Positions 7,667-15,966 of a stretch of 50,362 nucleotides of DNA are shown here, piece after piece. Each line of letters starts with the position of its first letter. Within the stretch, counting starts at the first letter, position 1. This DNA comes from Enterococcus italicus DSM 15952 (GTDB lineage: Bacteria; Bacillota; Bacilli; Lactobacillales; Enterococcaceae), in NCBI RefSeq assembly GCF_000185365.1, contig NZ_GL622241.1:560499-610860 (forward strand), in the 5' to 3' direction. Both the position numbers and the translations under genes were made by a program. Under the pieces are notes generated by a model. It did not search any database. It had not been told where the DNA came from and saw only the letters and a list, made by a program, of their open reading frames with translations.

Positions 7667-10600
7667 TTGCGACTCCTTTTTTGGTGATTTTCCCATCTTC
7701 TTTGACGTCTTCTAAGCGAACGGATAGGACTTTTGAGACGCCCGATTCTTCCATTGTGACACCATACAAGACATCGGCTGCTTCCATCGTTCCCTTACGG
7801 TGTGTCACGACAATAAATTGGGTATGGTGATGTTCAGATTGTAAATAGCGGCCAAAGCGTACCACATTGGCTTCATCCAACGCCGCTTCCACTTCATCTA
7901 AGATACAAAATGGCACTGGTCTTACTTGAATAATGGCAAACAACAATGCGATGGCTGTCAATGCCCGCTCGCCGCCGGATAAAAGACTCAAGTTTTGCAA
8001 TTTTTTGCCAGGTGGTTGGGCTTCAATCTCAATGCCTGTATTTAGTAAATCATCAGGATTGGTGAAAAGAAGCTCTGCCTTCCCACCGCCAAACATATTC
8101 GGAAAGACTTGTTGGAATTGCTCACGAATCGCATAAAAAACTTCTGAAAAACGTTGTTTGACTTCTTCATCCATTTCATCCATTGTCGCACAGAGTTGTT
8201 CTTTGGCATCCAATAGATCATCGCGCTGAGTGGTCAAAAATTCATAGCGTTCATTGACTTGCTCAAACTGGTCGATGGCCTGCAGATTGATTGGCCCTAG
8301 GTGGGTGATTTTTTGCTTTAATTGCTGAATCACTTGCTGCGCATCATCGGCAATGACGTGTTGGCCGTATTGATAAAGTGCTTGATCTACAGATAGCTGA
8401 TAGGTTTCTGCTAAATAGTGGGCTCGATTATCAATCGTCACCATCAAGCGATTGTTTTCAATTTCGGCTTGTTTTTGCTTACCGAGTACCTCTTTTTGCT
8501 CCCGATAGGATTGCGCCAATGTAGCGTCTTGTTTACGGATTTGCTCGTGTAGTTGATAGCGTTGTTCACGCTTTTCTTGTAATTCTTGCTGCACGCTTTG
8601 CTTATTGGCTTGGAGTGTCAAGACTTGAGCACGCAAGGTCTCTGATGTCTCTTCTTGGTTACTATCATCGAGCGACAGCGCAGCTAATTGGCGTTCCAGT
8701 GTGGCTTGACGTTGCTGCTGCTCTTGAATCGTTTCATCTAGTTGGAAAATCGCTTGTTGCAAATGACTGACTTTTTCTTTCGTCACTGCCGTTTTCGCTT
8801 GCAATGTGGCCAGTTCTTGACGTACCGTTTGCCGGCGAATTTCAATGCCGTCTTCTTCCTCATTGAGCGTTTGAATATCTAGTTGGATTCGCGTAAGTGT
8901 CTCTTGAATCTCGATTTGCTCTTTGGCAAAAGCTTCATTTTTTTCTTCATACTCTGCCAAAAAGGTTTGCCATTCGCGCCATTCATATTGAGCAATTTGT
9001 TGGTCTTTTTTCAAGCGCTCGACTTCCGCTTGTAGGACTTGCTTTTGTGAGACCCATTCTTGTTCCTGTGACTGCCGCTCCGTGCCAGACTGGCGACCGT
9101 CCTCTAAGGCCTGATTTGTCGTATTCAGTAACGCTTGCAACTCTTGCACATAGGCTTCGGTCGCTTGCAATTGGCTGTCTCGTTGACTGACGAGTTGGGT
9201 CAATTGTTCTAATTCTTTGCCTTGTGAAAACAGTGTTTGTTGTTGGCGCTTATTGGCACCACCAGTCATTGATCCACCGGCATTCATCACATCGCCTTCT
9301 AGCGAGACTATGCGATAGCGAAATTGAAAGATACGCGCAATACGATTGGCACTTGCCAAATCTTCGGCAATTAAGACTGTCCCCAGTAAGTGGCGGACAA
9401 CATTGGTCAGTTCGGCCTCATAGGTCAGTAACTCACTGGCAATACCGACAAATCCTTGAAGCCCTTGCGCTTGTTGCTGCACAGCTTCCGGAAGCGTACG
9501 TGCCTTGATTGTCGTCAGCGGCAAGAACGTCGCACGACCAGCTTTGCGCTCTTTTAAGAACGTAATGGCCTGTCTGGCATCTTGTTCATCCGTCACGACA
9601 ATGTGTTGCATCGCCCCACCTAAAGCTGTCTCAATGGCTAACGTGTAATCCCCTGGCACCTTAATCAGCTCGGCCACCGCACCTAAAATACCAGAAAGTT
9701 GTTGGCGGTGTTGCAAGGCAATCCGCACACCTTGGTAGTATCCGGTGTAATTTTCTTGCAGATCTTGCAAGCTTTTTTGTCTTGCTTTGGCTTGCTGTAG
9801 CTCACTCATTAGCTGGTACATTTGCTTTTGGGCTACGAGCAATTTTTGTTGTGTCTCTTTACTTGTTGCTTGTAGCTGACTATACTCTGTGCGCTGAGCT
9901 TGCAATGCGTTGCGCTCTTGAGTGATTTTTTCAGTTAGCTCACCTAATAAGGCTTCTTTTTCAGTCAAGATTTGCCTATAGTGTTGTTGGTCAGTGGCAT
10001 TTTGTTGGTTTTTATACGTTTCTTGTTGGTATTGGCGTTCAAGATACTTGCGCTCATTGCTGACGTTGGCTTGCTTTTGCATCCATTCGACATATTGTCC
10101 ACGTAGCTCTTCTACTAGTTCTTTCGTTGACTTTTCATACTTGCTTAATTCCTGTTGCGTTTGCTTCAGCTGCTTATCGAGTGTTTGTAATTCCCCATTT
10201 TGCTGAGAAAGCTGAGCAATTTGCGTGGATTTTTGCTCTTCCAATGCGTCTAACTTTTCTTCCACATCGGCTAATAATTCCTGGTATTCTTGGCTACTTT
10301 TTAGTGTATGCTTGGAGCGCTCAGCTAAGACTTCTTGCTTTCCTTCCGCCTGCTTCAATGTCTCCACTAACGAAACCAGTTCTTGATTACCTGCTTCAAG
10401 CGCTTCATCGAGCTGCTCCCGTTCGCTACGAGCACGGAGCAAGAGCTCTTCTTTTTGCAAAATCGCGCCTTGTAAGTCTTCTAATTTCTCAGCTGCATCT
10501 TGCAAACGAAGCTGGATCTCATCCGATGATTGCTTGGCTTTCACAACTTCTTGTACTGTGTAAGCCACATCGACACCTGTCAATTCTTCTTTTAACTTAA

Positions 10601-11246
10601 CATAAGCTTGTGCGGTCTCTTTTTGTTCCCGTAAAGGCGCTAACTGTTCTTCTAATTCGTAGACAATATCTTGCACCCGATGGAGATTGTCTTGCGTTTC
10701 GTTTAGCTTGGCCTCCGCTTGTTTCTTTCGCGTCTTATATTTTAAAACACCAGCCGCCTCTTCAAAAACTCCACGACGGTCTTCTGGCTTACTGCTAAAA
10801 ATCGCCTCGACTTTGCCTTGTGAAATAATAGAAAAGGACTCTTTCCCTAAGCCAGAGTCCATAAATAATTCTTGAATATCTCGTAGGCGACACGCTTGCT
10901 TATTCAAAAAGAAGTCACTCTCACCCGTCCGTCGCAAACGTCGCGTGACGCTCACTTCGGTATACTCAATCGGCAAGTAATTGTCACTATTGTCTAAAAC
11001 AATCGTCACTTCTGCGATATTCAATGGCTTACGTGATTCAGAACCTGCGAAAATAATATCTGGCATTCGTCCGCCACGTAAGCTTTTTGCAGAAGATTCG
11101 CCTAGCACCCAACGAATGGCTTCGGTAATGTTGCTCTTTCCGCTACCATTCGGTCCGACAATGGCCGTCACTTGATCTTCAAATTGAATCGTTGTTCGAT
11201 TGGCAAATGATTTAAACCCTGCCACTTCAATTCTTTTTAAATACAC
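7659..11246 (-). CDS. smc: Chromosome condensation protein SMC
   Basis: The ATPase that, with ScpA and ScpB, extrudes and aligns chromosome arms. The 1195 residues show the full layout: N-terminal Walker A GPNGSGKSN (about 32-40), a long coiled coil, a hinge in the middle (around residues 520-670, ending near GSMTGGANKR), a second coiled coil, then the signature LSGGERALTA and Walker B FCILDEVEAALDE. The N-terminal YLKRIEVAGFKSFA is the family start. It begins 13 bases after the rnc stop. The many long antisense reading frames over it reflect coiled-coil codon bias, not genes. Confidence 0.97.
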   Translation of the reverse strand: MYLKRIEVAGFKSFANRTTIQFEDQVTAIVGPNGSGKSNITEAIRWVLGESSAKSLRGGRMPDIIFAGSESRKPLNIAEVTIVLDNSDNYLPIEYTEVSVTRRLRRTGESDFFLNKQACRLRDIQELFMDSGLGKESFSIISQGKVEAIFSSKPEDRRGVFEEAAGVLKYKTRKKQAEAKLNETQDNLHRVQDIVYELEEQLAPLREQKETAQAYVKLKEELTGVDVAYTVQEVVKAKQSSDEIQLRLQDAAEKLEDLQGAILQKEELLLRARSEREQLDEALEAGNQELVSLVETLKQAEGKQEVLAERSKHTLKSSQEYQELLADVEEKLDALEEQKSTQIAQLSQQNGELQTLDKQLKQTQQELSKYEKSTKELVEELRGQYVEWMQKQANVSNERKYLERQYQQETYKNQQNATDQQHYRQILTEKEALLGELTEKITQERNALQAQRTEYSQLQATSKETQQKLLVAQKQMYQLMSELQQAKARQKSLQDLQENYTGYYQGVRIALQHRQQLSGILGAVAELIKVPGDYTLAIETALGGAMQHIVVTDEQDARQAITFLKERKAGRATFLPLTTIKARTLPEAVQQQAQGLQGFVGIASELLTYEAELTNVVRHLLGTVLIAEDLASANRIARIFQFRYRIVSLEGDVMNAGGSMTGGANKRQQQTLFSQGKELEQLTQLVSQRDSQLQATEAYVQELQALLNTTNQALEDGRQSGTERQSQEQEWVSQKQVLQAEVERLKKDQQIAQYEWREWQTFLAEYEEKNEAFAKEQIEIQETLTRIQLDIQTLNEEEDGIEIRRQTVRQELATLQAKTAVTKEKVSHLQQAIFQLDETIQEQQQRQATLERQLAALSLDDSNQEETSETLRAQVLTLQANKQSVQQELQEKREQRYQLHEQIRKQDATLAQSYREQKEVLGKQKQAEIENNRLMVTIDNRAHYLAETYQLSVDQALYQYGQHVIADDAQQVIQQLKQKITHLGPINLQAIDQFEQVNERYEFLTTQRDDLLDAKEQLCATMDEMDEEVKQRFSEVFYAIREQFQQVFPNMFGGGKAELLFTNPDDLLNTGIEIEAQPPGKKLQNLSLLSGGERALTAIALLFAIIQVRPVPFCILDEVEAALDEANVVRFGRYLQSEHHHTQFIVVTHRKGTMEAADVLYGVTMEESGVSKVLSVRLEDVKEDGKITKKGVAND

Positions 11247-11259
11247 CTTGTTTCCTCAC

Positions 11260-11952
11260 TTATTCATTCAACTGACGGAGCGCATTTGCTGCTGCATCTT
11301 GTTCCGCTGCTTTTTTTGATTTCCCTTGGCCACGACCAATTAATTGTCCATCACAATACACTTCTGTCCAAAACACCCGCTCATGAGCCGGGCCTTCTTC
11401 GTTGGTCAAGCGATAGTCGATAAAGACATCGCCGGCACGTTGCAATACTTCTTGTAATTTTGTTTTGTGATCCATCTCATGTGAAAAAGCACCTGCATCC
11501 ACTTTAGGAAAGACAACCTTTTTTAAAAACTGATTGACTGCCTCTAACTCTTGATCTAAATACAATGCTCCTAGAAAAGATTCGAATAAGTCACACAACA
11601 ATGAATTGCGTTGTCTTCCACCTGAATTTTCTTCCCCTTTTCCTAAGCGAATGTATTGATCGAAACCACACTCACGGGCAAACTCAGCCAAAGAATCTTC
11701 TCGGACCATCGATGCCCGAAGTTTCGTTAATTTTCCTTCAGGTATCTCTGGAAATTTGCGATACAAATATTGAGACACGAGTAACTCTAAGACAGCATCT
11801 CCCAAAAATTCTAAGCGCTCGTTATCAGATAATGCCATATTCCGATGCTCATTCACATAAGATGAATGGGTAAATGCTTGTTCCAGTAACCCAATCTCTT
11901 GAAAAACAATTTGGTAGTTTTCTTTTAAACTTGTTACGAACTGATTATCCAT
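11260..11952 (-). CDS. rnc: Ribonuclease III
   Basis: Cleaves double-stranded RNA in rRNA precursors and some mRNAs. The catalytic signature NERLEFLGDAVLELLVS lies near residues 43-59, followed by HSSYVNEH-type N-terminal motifs and a C-terminal double-stranded RNA-binding domain (DHKTKLQEVLQ to the end). Two in-frame ATGs occur nine bases apart. AAAGGA abuts the first (11961) and sits nine bases from the second (11952), so the second is preferred; the proteins would be 233 or 230 residues. It is the first gene of the operon. Confidence 0.95.
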   Translation of the reverse strand: MDNQFVTSLKENYQIVFQEIGLLEQAFTHSSYVNEHRNMALSDNERLEFLGDAVLELLVSQYLYRKFPEIPEGKLTKLRASMVREDSLAEFARECGFDQYIRLGKGEENSGGRQRNSLLCDLFESFLGALYLDQELEAVNQFLKKVVFPKVDAGAFSHEMDHKTKLQEVLQRAGDVFIDYRLTNEEGPAHERVFWTEVYCDGQLIGRGQGKSKKAAEQDAAANALRQLNE

Positions 11953-12006
11953 TTCATCCATTCCTTTAACTATATTTCGATGGCGCTAGCTCAGGCCATA
12001 TGGTTC

Positions 12007-12035
12007 ATTATACCAAAATGCATCCATCCTGTTAA
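12007..12035 (-). promoter_or_regulatory. Promoter of the rnc-smc-ftsY operon
   Basis: On the minus strand TTAACA (12035-12030), a 17-base spacer and TATAAT (12012-12007), with TGG directly before the -10, make a strong extended promoter. It starts about 50 bases before rnc. Confidence 0.85.
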
Positions 12036-12071
12036 CTATTGTCCTCATCTCCTACAAGCAAATGTCAGAAT

Positions 12072-12100
12072 AAAAAATCCCGCCCATTTACATGGACAGG
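12072..12100 (-). terminator. lrgAB terminator
   Basis: On the minus strand CCTGTCCAT, loop GTAA and ATGGGCGGG form a nine-pair stem (with G-U pairs) followed by ATTTTTTATT. It lies about 35 bases past the lrgB stop. Confidence 0.75.
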
Positions 12101-12133
12101 AAAAAGCTGTTACCGATAGTTGAGTGGGTTAGT

Positions 12134-12841
12134 TTAGACTAATAAGCTACCAAAAGTTGGTACGATGACGGTGACAATCACACCTACGACTACTAAAGCA
12201 ATACTCCCCATTGATGTTTCGACTTCACCCATATCTTTAGCCGCTGATACGCCTAGTGAGTGACCTGCAGTCCCCAATGCTAACCCACGAGCAATTGGGT
12301 CTTTAATGTGAAAGAGTTTTACGAGTGGTTTCGCTAATGCATAGATGATGACACCATTTAAAATACAAGCCAATGAAGTTAACTCAGCCGATCCACCCAT
12401 CGCAATGGATGTTGGCATCGCGATAGCTGTAGTTGCTGCTTGTGGCAACATGGAAGCAGTCACGACTTTTCCTAAATTCATGATAGAAGATACAAGATAA
12501 ATACCATAGATGGCTACCACACTACCTAATGTAATCCCACCCATAATTTGGAACCAATATTTTTTTAACACATCACGCTTTTTGTATAGTGGAATGGCAA
12601 AACAAACTGTCGCTGGTTCAAGGAAGAAGCTAATGATTTGGCCACCTTTGTTGTAATCGGCAAAGGAAATTCCAGTTGCAGCTAGTGTTGCAATCCCTAA
12701 AATCATGGCCACAAAGAGTGGCGCAAAAAGGAAGAAACCATTCGTTTTTTTGAATAAGATTTGTCCGATAAAAAATGTTCCTACTGATAATAAGACACCG
12801 AAGATTGGGGTTTGTTGAAACAATTGAATGATTTCTTGCAT
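12134..12841 (-). CDS. lrgB: LrgB family antiholin-like membrane protein
   Basis: The partner of LrgA. LrgAB proteins counter murein hydrolase activity in staphylococci and take part in pyruvate uptake in streptococci; which applies here is unknown. The 235 residues are highly hydrophobic, with about six or seven membrane segments. [18 protein letters not shown] and [13 protein letters not shown] are LrgB/CidB-family motifs. It starts one base after the lrgA stop, so the two are translationally coupled. Confidence 0.93.
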   Translation of the reverse strand: MQEIIQLFQQTPIFGVLLSVGTFFIGQILFKKTNGFFLFAPLFVAMILGIATLAATGISFADYNKGGQIISFFLEPATVCFAIPLYKKRDVLKKYWFQIMGGITLGSVVAIYGIYLVSSIMNLGKVVTASMLPQAATTAIAMPTSIAMGGSAELTSLACILNGVIIYALAKPLVKLFHIKDPIARGLALGTAGHSLGVSAAKDMGEVETSMGSIALVVVGVIVTVIVPTFGSLLV

Positions 12842-12842
12842 C

Positions 12843-13271
12843 TTAATGCACCTCTTTTATTGTTTGATTCGCTAATAAGTTTGGCGTAGCTGGTTCCTTG
12901 GTTGCTGCTTTTTTAGGATTGAATTTCAATAACAATTGCGTTACCCAACCCGTACCGAGAAGTAACAAGACTGTTGAGATAAAAATTAATAAAATATCTA
13001 AAACAAAATTGGCCTTTAGCAGCTCAAATGAATTAATAACTGAGATACCCGCTGGAACGAAAAACAATCCGATATTATCAACCAGCGCATCGCCTACTTT
13101 TTCGACTTGTTCTAATTTCACAATTTTCAAGCAAAGGGCTACAAATAATAAAACCAATCCGATCACTGACGATGGCATCGTAAATGGCACCAAAAGCTCG
13201 ATTACTTTAGAAATAAGAATAATTGCACCAATTACAACACTTTGATACATAATAGAATACGTTTTTTTCAT
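12843..13271 (-). CDS. lrgA: LrgA family holin-like membrane protein
   Basis: A small four-helix membrane protein of the CidA/LrgA family, 142 residues. [18 protein letters not shown] and [11 protein letters not shown] are typical family segments; the cytoplasmic tail is basic. AAAGGAG lies nine to ten bases before the ATG. It is separated from lytR upstream by a hairpin and is probably transcribed from its own LytR-controlled promoter, which I could not pinpoint. Confidence 0.93.
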   Translation of the reverse strand: MKKTYSIMYQSVVIGAIILISKVIELLVPFTMPSSVIGLVLLFVALCLKIVKLEQVEKVGDALVDNIGLFFVPAGISVINSFELLKANFVLDILLIFISTVLLLLGTGWVTQLLLKFNPKKAATKEPATPNLLANQTIKEVH

Positions 13272-13317
13272 TTGAGACAGCTCCTTTTTTGTTCTCTCTT
13301 TATGGATCTATCATAAT

Positions 13318-13347
13318 AAAAAAAAAGCCATTACGGCTTTTTTTAGT
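13318..13347 (-). terminator. lytSR terminator upstream of lrgA
   Basis: AAAAAGCC, loop ATTAC, GGCTTTTT is an eight-pair stem with long A and T runs on its two sides. On the minus strand it lies after the lytR stop and before lrgA, separating regulator from target transcription. Confidence 0.75.
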
Positions 13348-13407
13348 ACAAAACGCTATGAATTTGGTATGAAATGCAGAATTACGCTCGTGAAATACTA
13401 TACATTA

Positions 13408-14136
13408 CTACAAACCGACTGCTTCTTTGAATGATTTTAAATATGAGCGGCTGACAGGTACCTTGCCACCGTTGTTCATCGTCACTTGATAGGTTTGATT
13501 GAACCATGGTTGAATTTCCTTGATTTCATGAATATTGATAATATAACTCCGATGCACCCGCAAAAACATCGCTGCTTGCAACGCTTTTTCGATGGATGCT
13601 AGCGTAGTCGTTGTTTGATAGACAGCAGTTTTGGTATGGACACTCGTCTGCTTGCCTTCAACCTCACAATAAAGAATTTCCCCATACGGTAACAGATAGA
13701 TGCGTTCATCTGTTTCAATAGTCAAGCGCTCGGGATTTTTTTCTATTGGTTTAGATGGTACAGCTTGCTGATTGGCAGTCAGTATTTGTTGGGCTTTGGT
13801 GACAGCCTTTTGGACTCTAGCCTGCTCAAATGGCTTCAGTAAATAATCAATCGCATTGACCTCAAATGCTTCCAATGCATGATTGTCGTATGCAGTAGCG
13901 AATATAATCAGTGGCGGATTTGGTACTTGTACGAGCTTTTTCGCTAGATCCAGACCACTCTCATCTGTCAAATGAATATCCAGAAATAGCAAATCCGGCT
14001 TTTCCGTAAGTAATAAGCGAAAGGCATCTTCAATCGATTCCCCTTCATAGATGGCTTCTGCTTCAGCGGTCTGCTCTAGTAAATAGTGCAATTCCATGCG
14101 TGCCAATGGTTCATCATCGATAATTGCGACTTTCAT
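13408..14136 (-). CDS. lytR: LytR family response regulator (LytTR DNA-binding)
   Basis: Cytoplasmic transcription factor of the LytSR two-component system. An N-terminal receiver domain has the acidic pair in IIDDEP, the phosphoacceptor Asp in LLFLDIHL (about residue 53) and the conserved Lys in YLLKPF. A C-terminal LytTR domain (from RLTIETDERIY, about 136, to the end) includes FLRVHRSYIIN. The second ATG, six bases after GGAGG, is the better start. It overlaps the end of lytS, so the pair is co-translated. Its likely target is the adjacent lrgAB. Confidence 0.94.
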   Translation of the reverse strand: MKVAIIDDEPLARMELHYLLEQTAEAEAIYEGESIEDAFRLLLTEKPDLLFLDIHLTDESGLDLAKKLVQVPNPPLIIFATAYDNHALEAFEVNAIDYLLKPFEQARVQKAVTKAQQILTANQQAVPSKPIEKNPERLTIETDERIYLLPYGEILYCEVEGKQTSVHTKTAVYQTTTTLASIEKALQAAMFLRVHRSYIINIHEIKEIQPWFNQTYQVTMNNGGKVPVSRSYLKSFKEAVGL

Positions 14137-15889
14137 TTGCATCCTCCTTCAATTTTAATGGTATTGTCATGGCAAATACACTTCCTGTCTCATCTGAATG
14201 AATGACCAGTTGAGCTTTTTCCCCAAAGAGACTAAGCAAGCGACGATTTAAGTTTTCTAACGCTGATCCAGTCCCCTTGCTAGATGAGACAACTTCTTTT
14301 CCTAATTTTGCTAGCTTCTCCTGAGGAATGCCCTGCCCATTATCCTTTACTTGTAACAATAGTTCGCCAGTTTCATTCAAAGAAGCTTGCACCAAGACTT
14401 GGTTGTCTTGTTTTCGCCCAGCAAATGCGTGCTTCAAGGCATTTTCTACTAAAATTTGAATGACAAAAGGTGGAATCTCTGCTTTCATGAGCGTGTCGGG
14501 AACATCAATCGTAATATGGTAACGATTTGGAAAGCGTGCTTGCTCAATGGCAAGATACGCTTGTAGATGACTCAATTCTTCGGCAATCGGAATCACATTG
14601 TTGCGAGTACCGTTTAAGTTTGCTCGGAAATAATGCCCCAATTGCAACAGCAAATGTCGAGCCTTCTCGCTATCGATACGAATCATCGCTGAAATAGTAT
14701 TGATTGCATTAAATAAAAAATGAGGATTGACTTGGGCTTGCAGGGATTTAATTTCAGCATCTTTTAACAAGCGTTGCTCATTGTCCATTTCCCCTAATTC
14801 AATTTGCGAAGAAAAAATTTCGCCCAATCCCTCTGCCAGTTGCTCTTCCACATAGGTGAGATCATCAGCATTGGTGAAGTACAACTTGAACGTCCCTACT
14901 ACTTGCCCTTTTACAAAGAGCGGTACCACTATCGCTGCAGCCAATGGACAATTCGGATCACTACATCCAATAGCTTCTTTCGTTCGTACCACATGCAATT
15001 TTCCAGTCTTCAACACTTCTTTAGACAAATCAGTAATGATTTCTTTGGTCGGAATATGGTGATCACTGCCCGCACCCACGTGAGCTAAAATCCGATAACG
15101 ATTGGTGACGCTAACGGCAGACACGCGCATGATTTTTTTAATTTGTAACGCTGTTTGTGTTGCTGACTCTTCCGTTAACCCTTGACGAAAATAAGGCAAC
15201 GTCGTATTCGCCAACTCTAATACATCATGGGTCTGAACGGCTTTTGTGCTTTCTTCTTGTTTTAACGTTCCTAGAACAATCGACAAAAAGATTCCCGTCC
15301 CCAGTGCATTCACTAATACCATGGGCACTGCAATGGTTTGAATTAACGATATTGCTTGCTCTTTATTTGGTAAAAAAATAAAGATACAAAGCATCTGAAT
15401 GACTTCCATCAAAGCACCACAAAGGCTCCCTTGCCAAATTTTCGGATAGCGTTTCTTTTTCAAGCTTACTCTTCCTAAAAGTCCTGAAGAAAAACCAATC
15501 AGCATGGACGAAATAAAGTACGTATATGGCGCGCTTCCTCCTTGCAACCAACGGACAGTACCCGAAATTAACCCGACAAAAAAGCCGACAAATGGGCCAC
15601 CGATTAGACCAGACATACCAATCGTCAGTGTTCGCGTATTTGCAATAGATGAATGATTCGACAAAATAACCAAGCCGCCTTGATCAAACTGAATCGACTC
15701 TGACACGACGACTCCCGTGAAATTACTAATAATGGCAAAAATACTAAAGGTCCCTATCAATACCAATTGTGCATGAAGGGTATCTCGTTCGTACATCACT
15801 TTTTTATAAAAAGGACTAATCATCAATAAATTAGCCAATAGAATAATCAAACCCACCCGTTCCAATAACGGCAATAGCAATGAAATCAT
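14114..15889 (-). CDS. lytS: LytS family sensor histidine kinase
   Basis: Membrane sensor kinase of 591 residues. An N-terminal 5TM-5TMR_LYT block (about residues 1-210) with GLIGGPFVGFFVGLISG is followed by a GAF-like domain (about 230-365, containing a CSDPNCPLAAA segment) and a histidine kinase core. The phosphoacceptor His is in NPHFLFNAINT at about residue 390; the ATP-binding region includes LVENALKHAF, DNGQGIP and GTGSALENLNRRL. AGAGGTG precedes the ATG. It probably senses membrane-potential or metabolic change, by analogy with staphylococcal LytS. Confidence 0.95.
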   Translation of the reverse strand: MISLLLPLLERVGLIILLANLLMISPFYKKVMYERDTLHAQLVLIGTFSIFAIISNFTGVVVSESIQFDQGGLVILSNHSSIANTRTLTIGMSGLIGGPFVGFFVGLISGTVRWLQGGSAPYTYFISSMLIGFSSGLLGRVSLKKKRYPKIWQGSLCGALMEVIQMLCIFIFLPNKEQAISLIQTIAVPMVLVNALGTGIFLSIVLGTLKQEESTKAVQTHDVLELANTTLPYFRQGLTEESATQTALQIKKIMRVSAVSVTNRYRILAHVGAGSDHHIPTKEIITDLSKEVLKTGKLHVVRTKEAIGCSDPNCPLAAAIVVPLFVKGQVVGTFKLYFTNADDLTYVEEQLAEGLGEIFSSQIELGEMDNEQRLLKDAEIKSLQAQVNPHFLFNAINTISAMIRIDSEKARHLLLQLGHYFRANLNGTRNNVIPIAEELSHLQAYLAIEQARFPNRYHITIDVPDTLMKAEIPPFVIQILVENALKHAFAGRKQDNQVLVQASLNETGELLLQVKDNGQGIPQEKLAKLGKEVVSSSKGTGSALENLNRRLLSLFGEKAQLVIHSDETGSVFAMTIPLKLKEDANESRNYR

Positions 15890-15912
15890 CTAGCCACCTC
15901 TTTTCGTGTTTC

Positions 15913-15921
15913 ATTATAACA
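15913..15921 (-). promoter_or_regulatory. lytS extended -10 promoter
   Basis: On the minus strand TGTTATAAT, an extended -10, lies directly downstream of the T-run of the opp terminator and about 25 bases before the lytS ATG. Any -35 contact would fall within the terminator hairpin; no TTGACA-like hexamer is there. Confidence 0.65.
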
Positions 15922-15951
15922 AAAAAACTACCCACTCACGAGTGGGTAGTT
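15921..15951 (-). terminator. opp operon terminator
   Basis: Arms 15926-15937 and 15940-15951 (AACTACCCACTC and its complement) make a perfect stem, followed on the minus strand by seven T. It lies 15 bases past the oppA stop. Confidence 0.9.
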
Positions 15952-15966
15952 CCTTGACAAATTGGC

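Noticed and set aside
10127-10600. A 157-codon open frame on the plus strand within smc
   Set aside because: It lies antisense to the SMC coiled coil, where Glu/Gln/Leu codons leave the opposite strand free of stops. It has no ribosome site and no family resemblance; the same holds for the other long antisense frames at 8897-9508.
13348-13361. CcpA cre site upstream of lrgA
   Set aside because: Three mismatches, including conserved end positions, are too many to call a site by eye.
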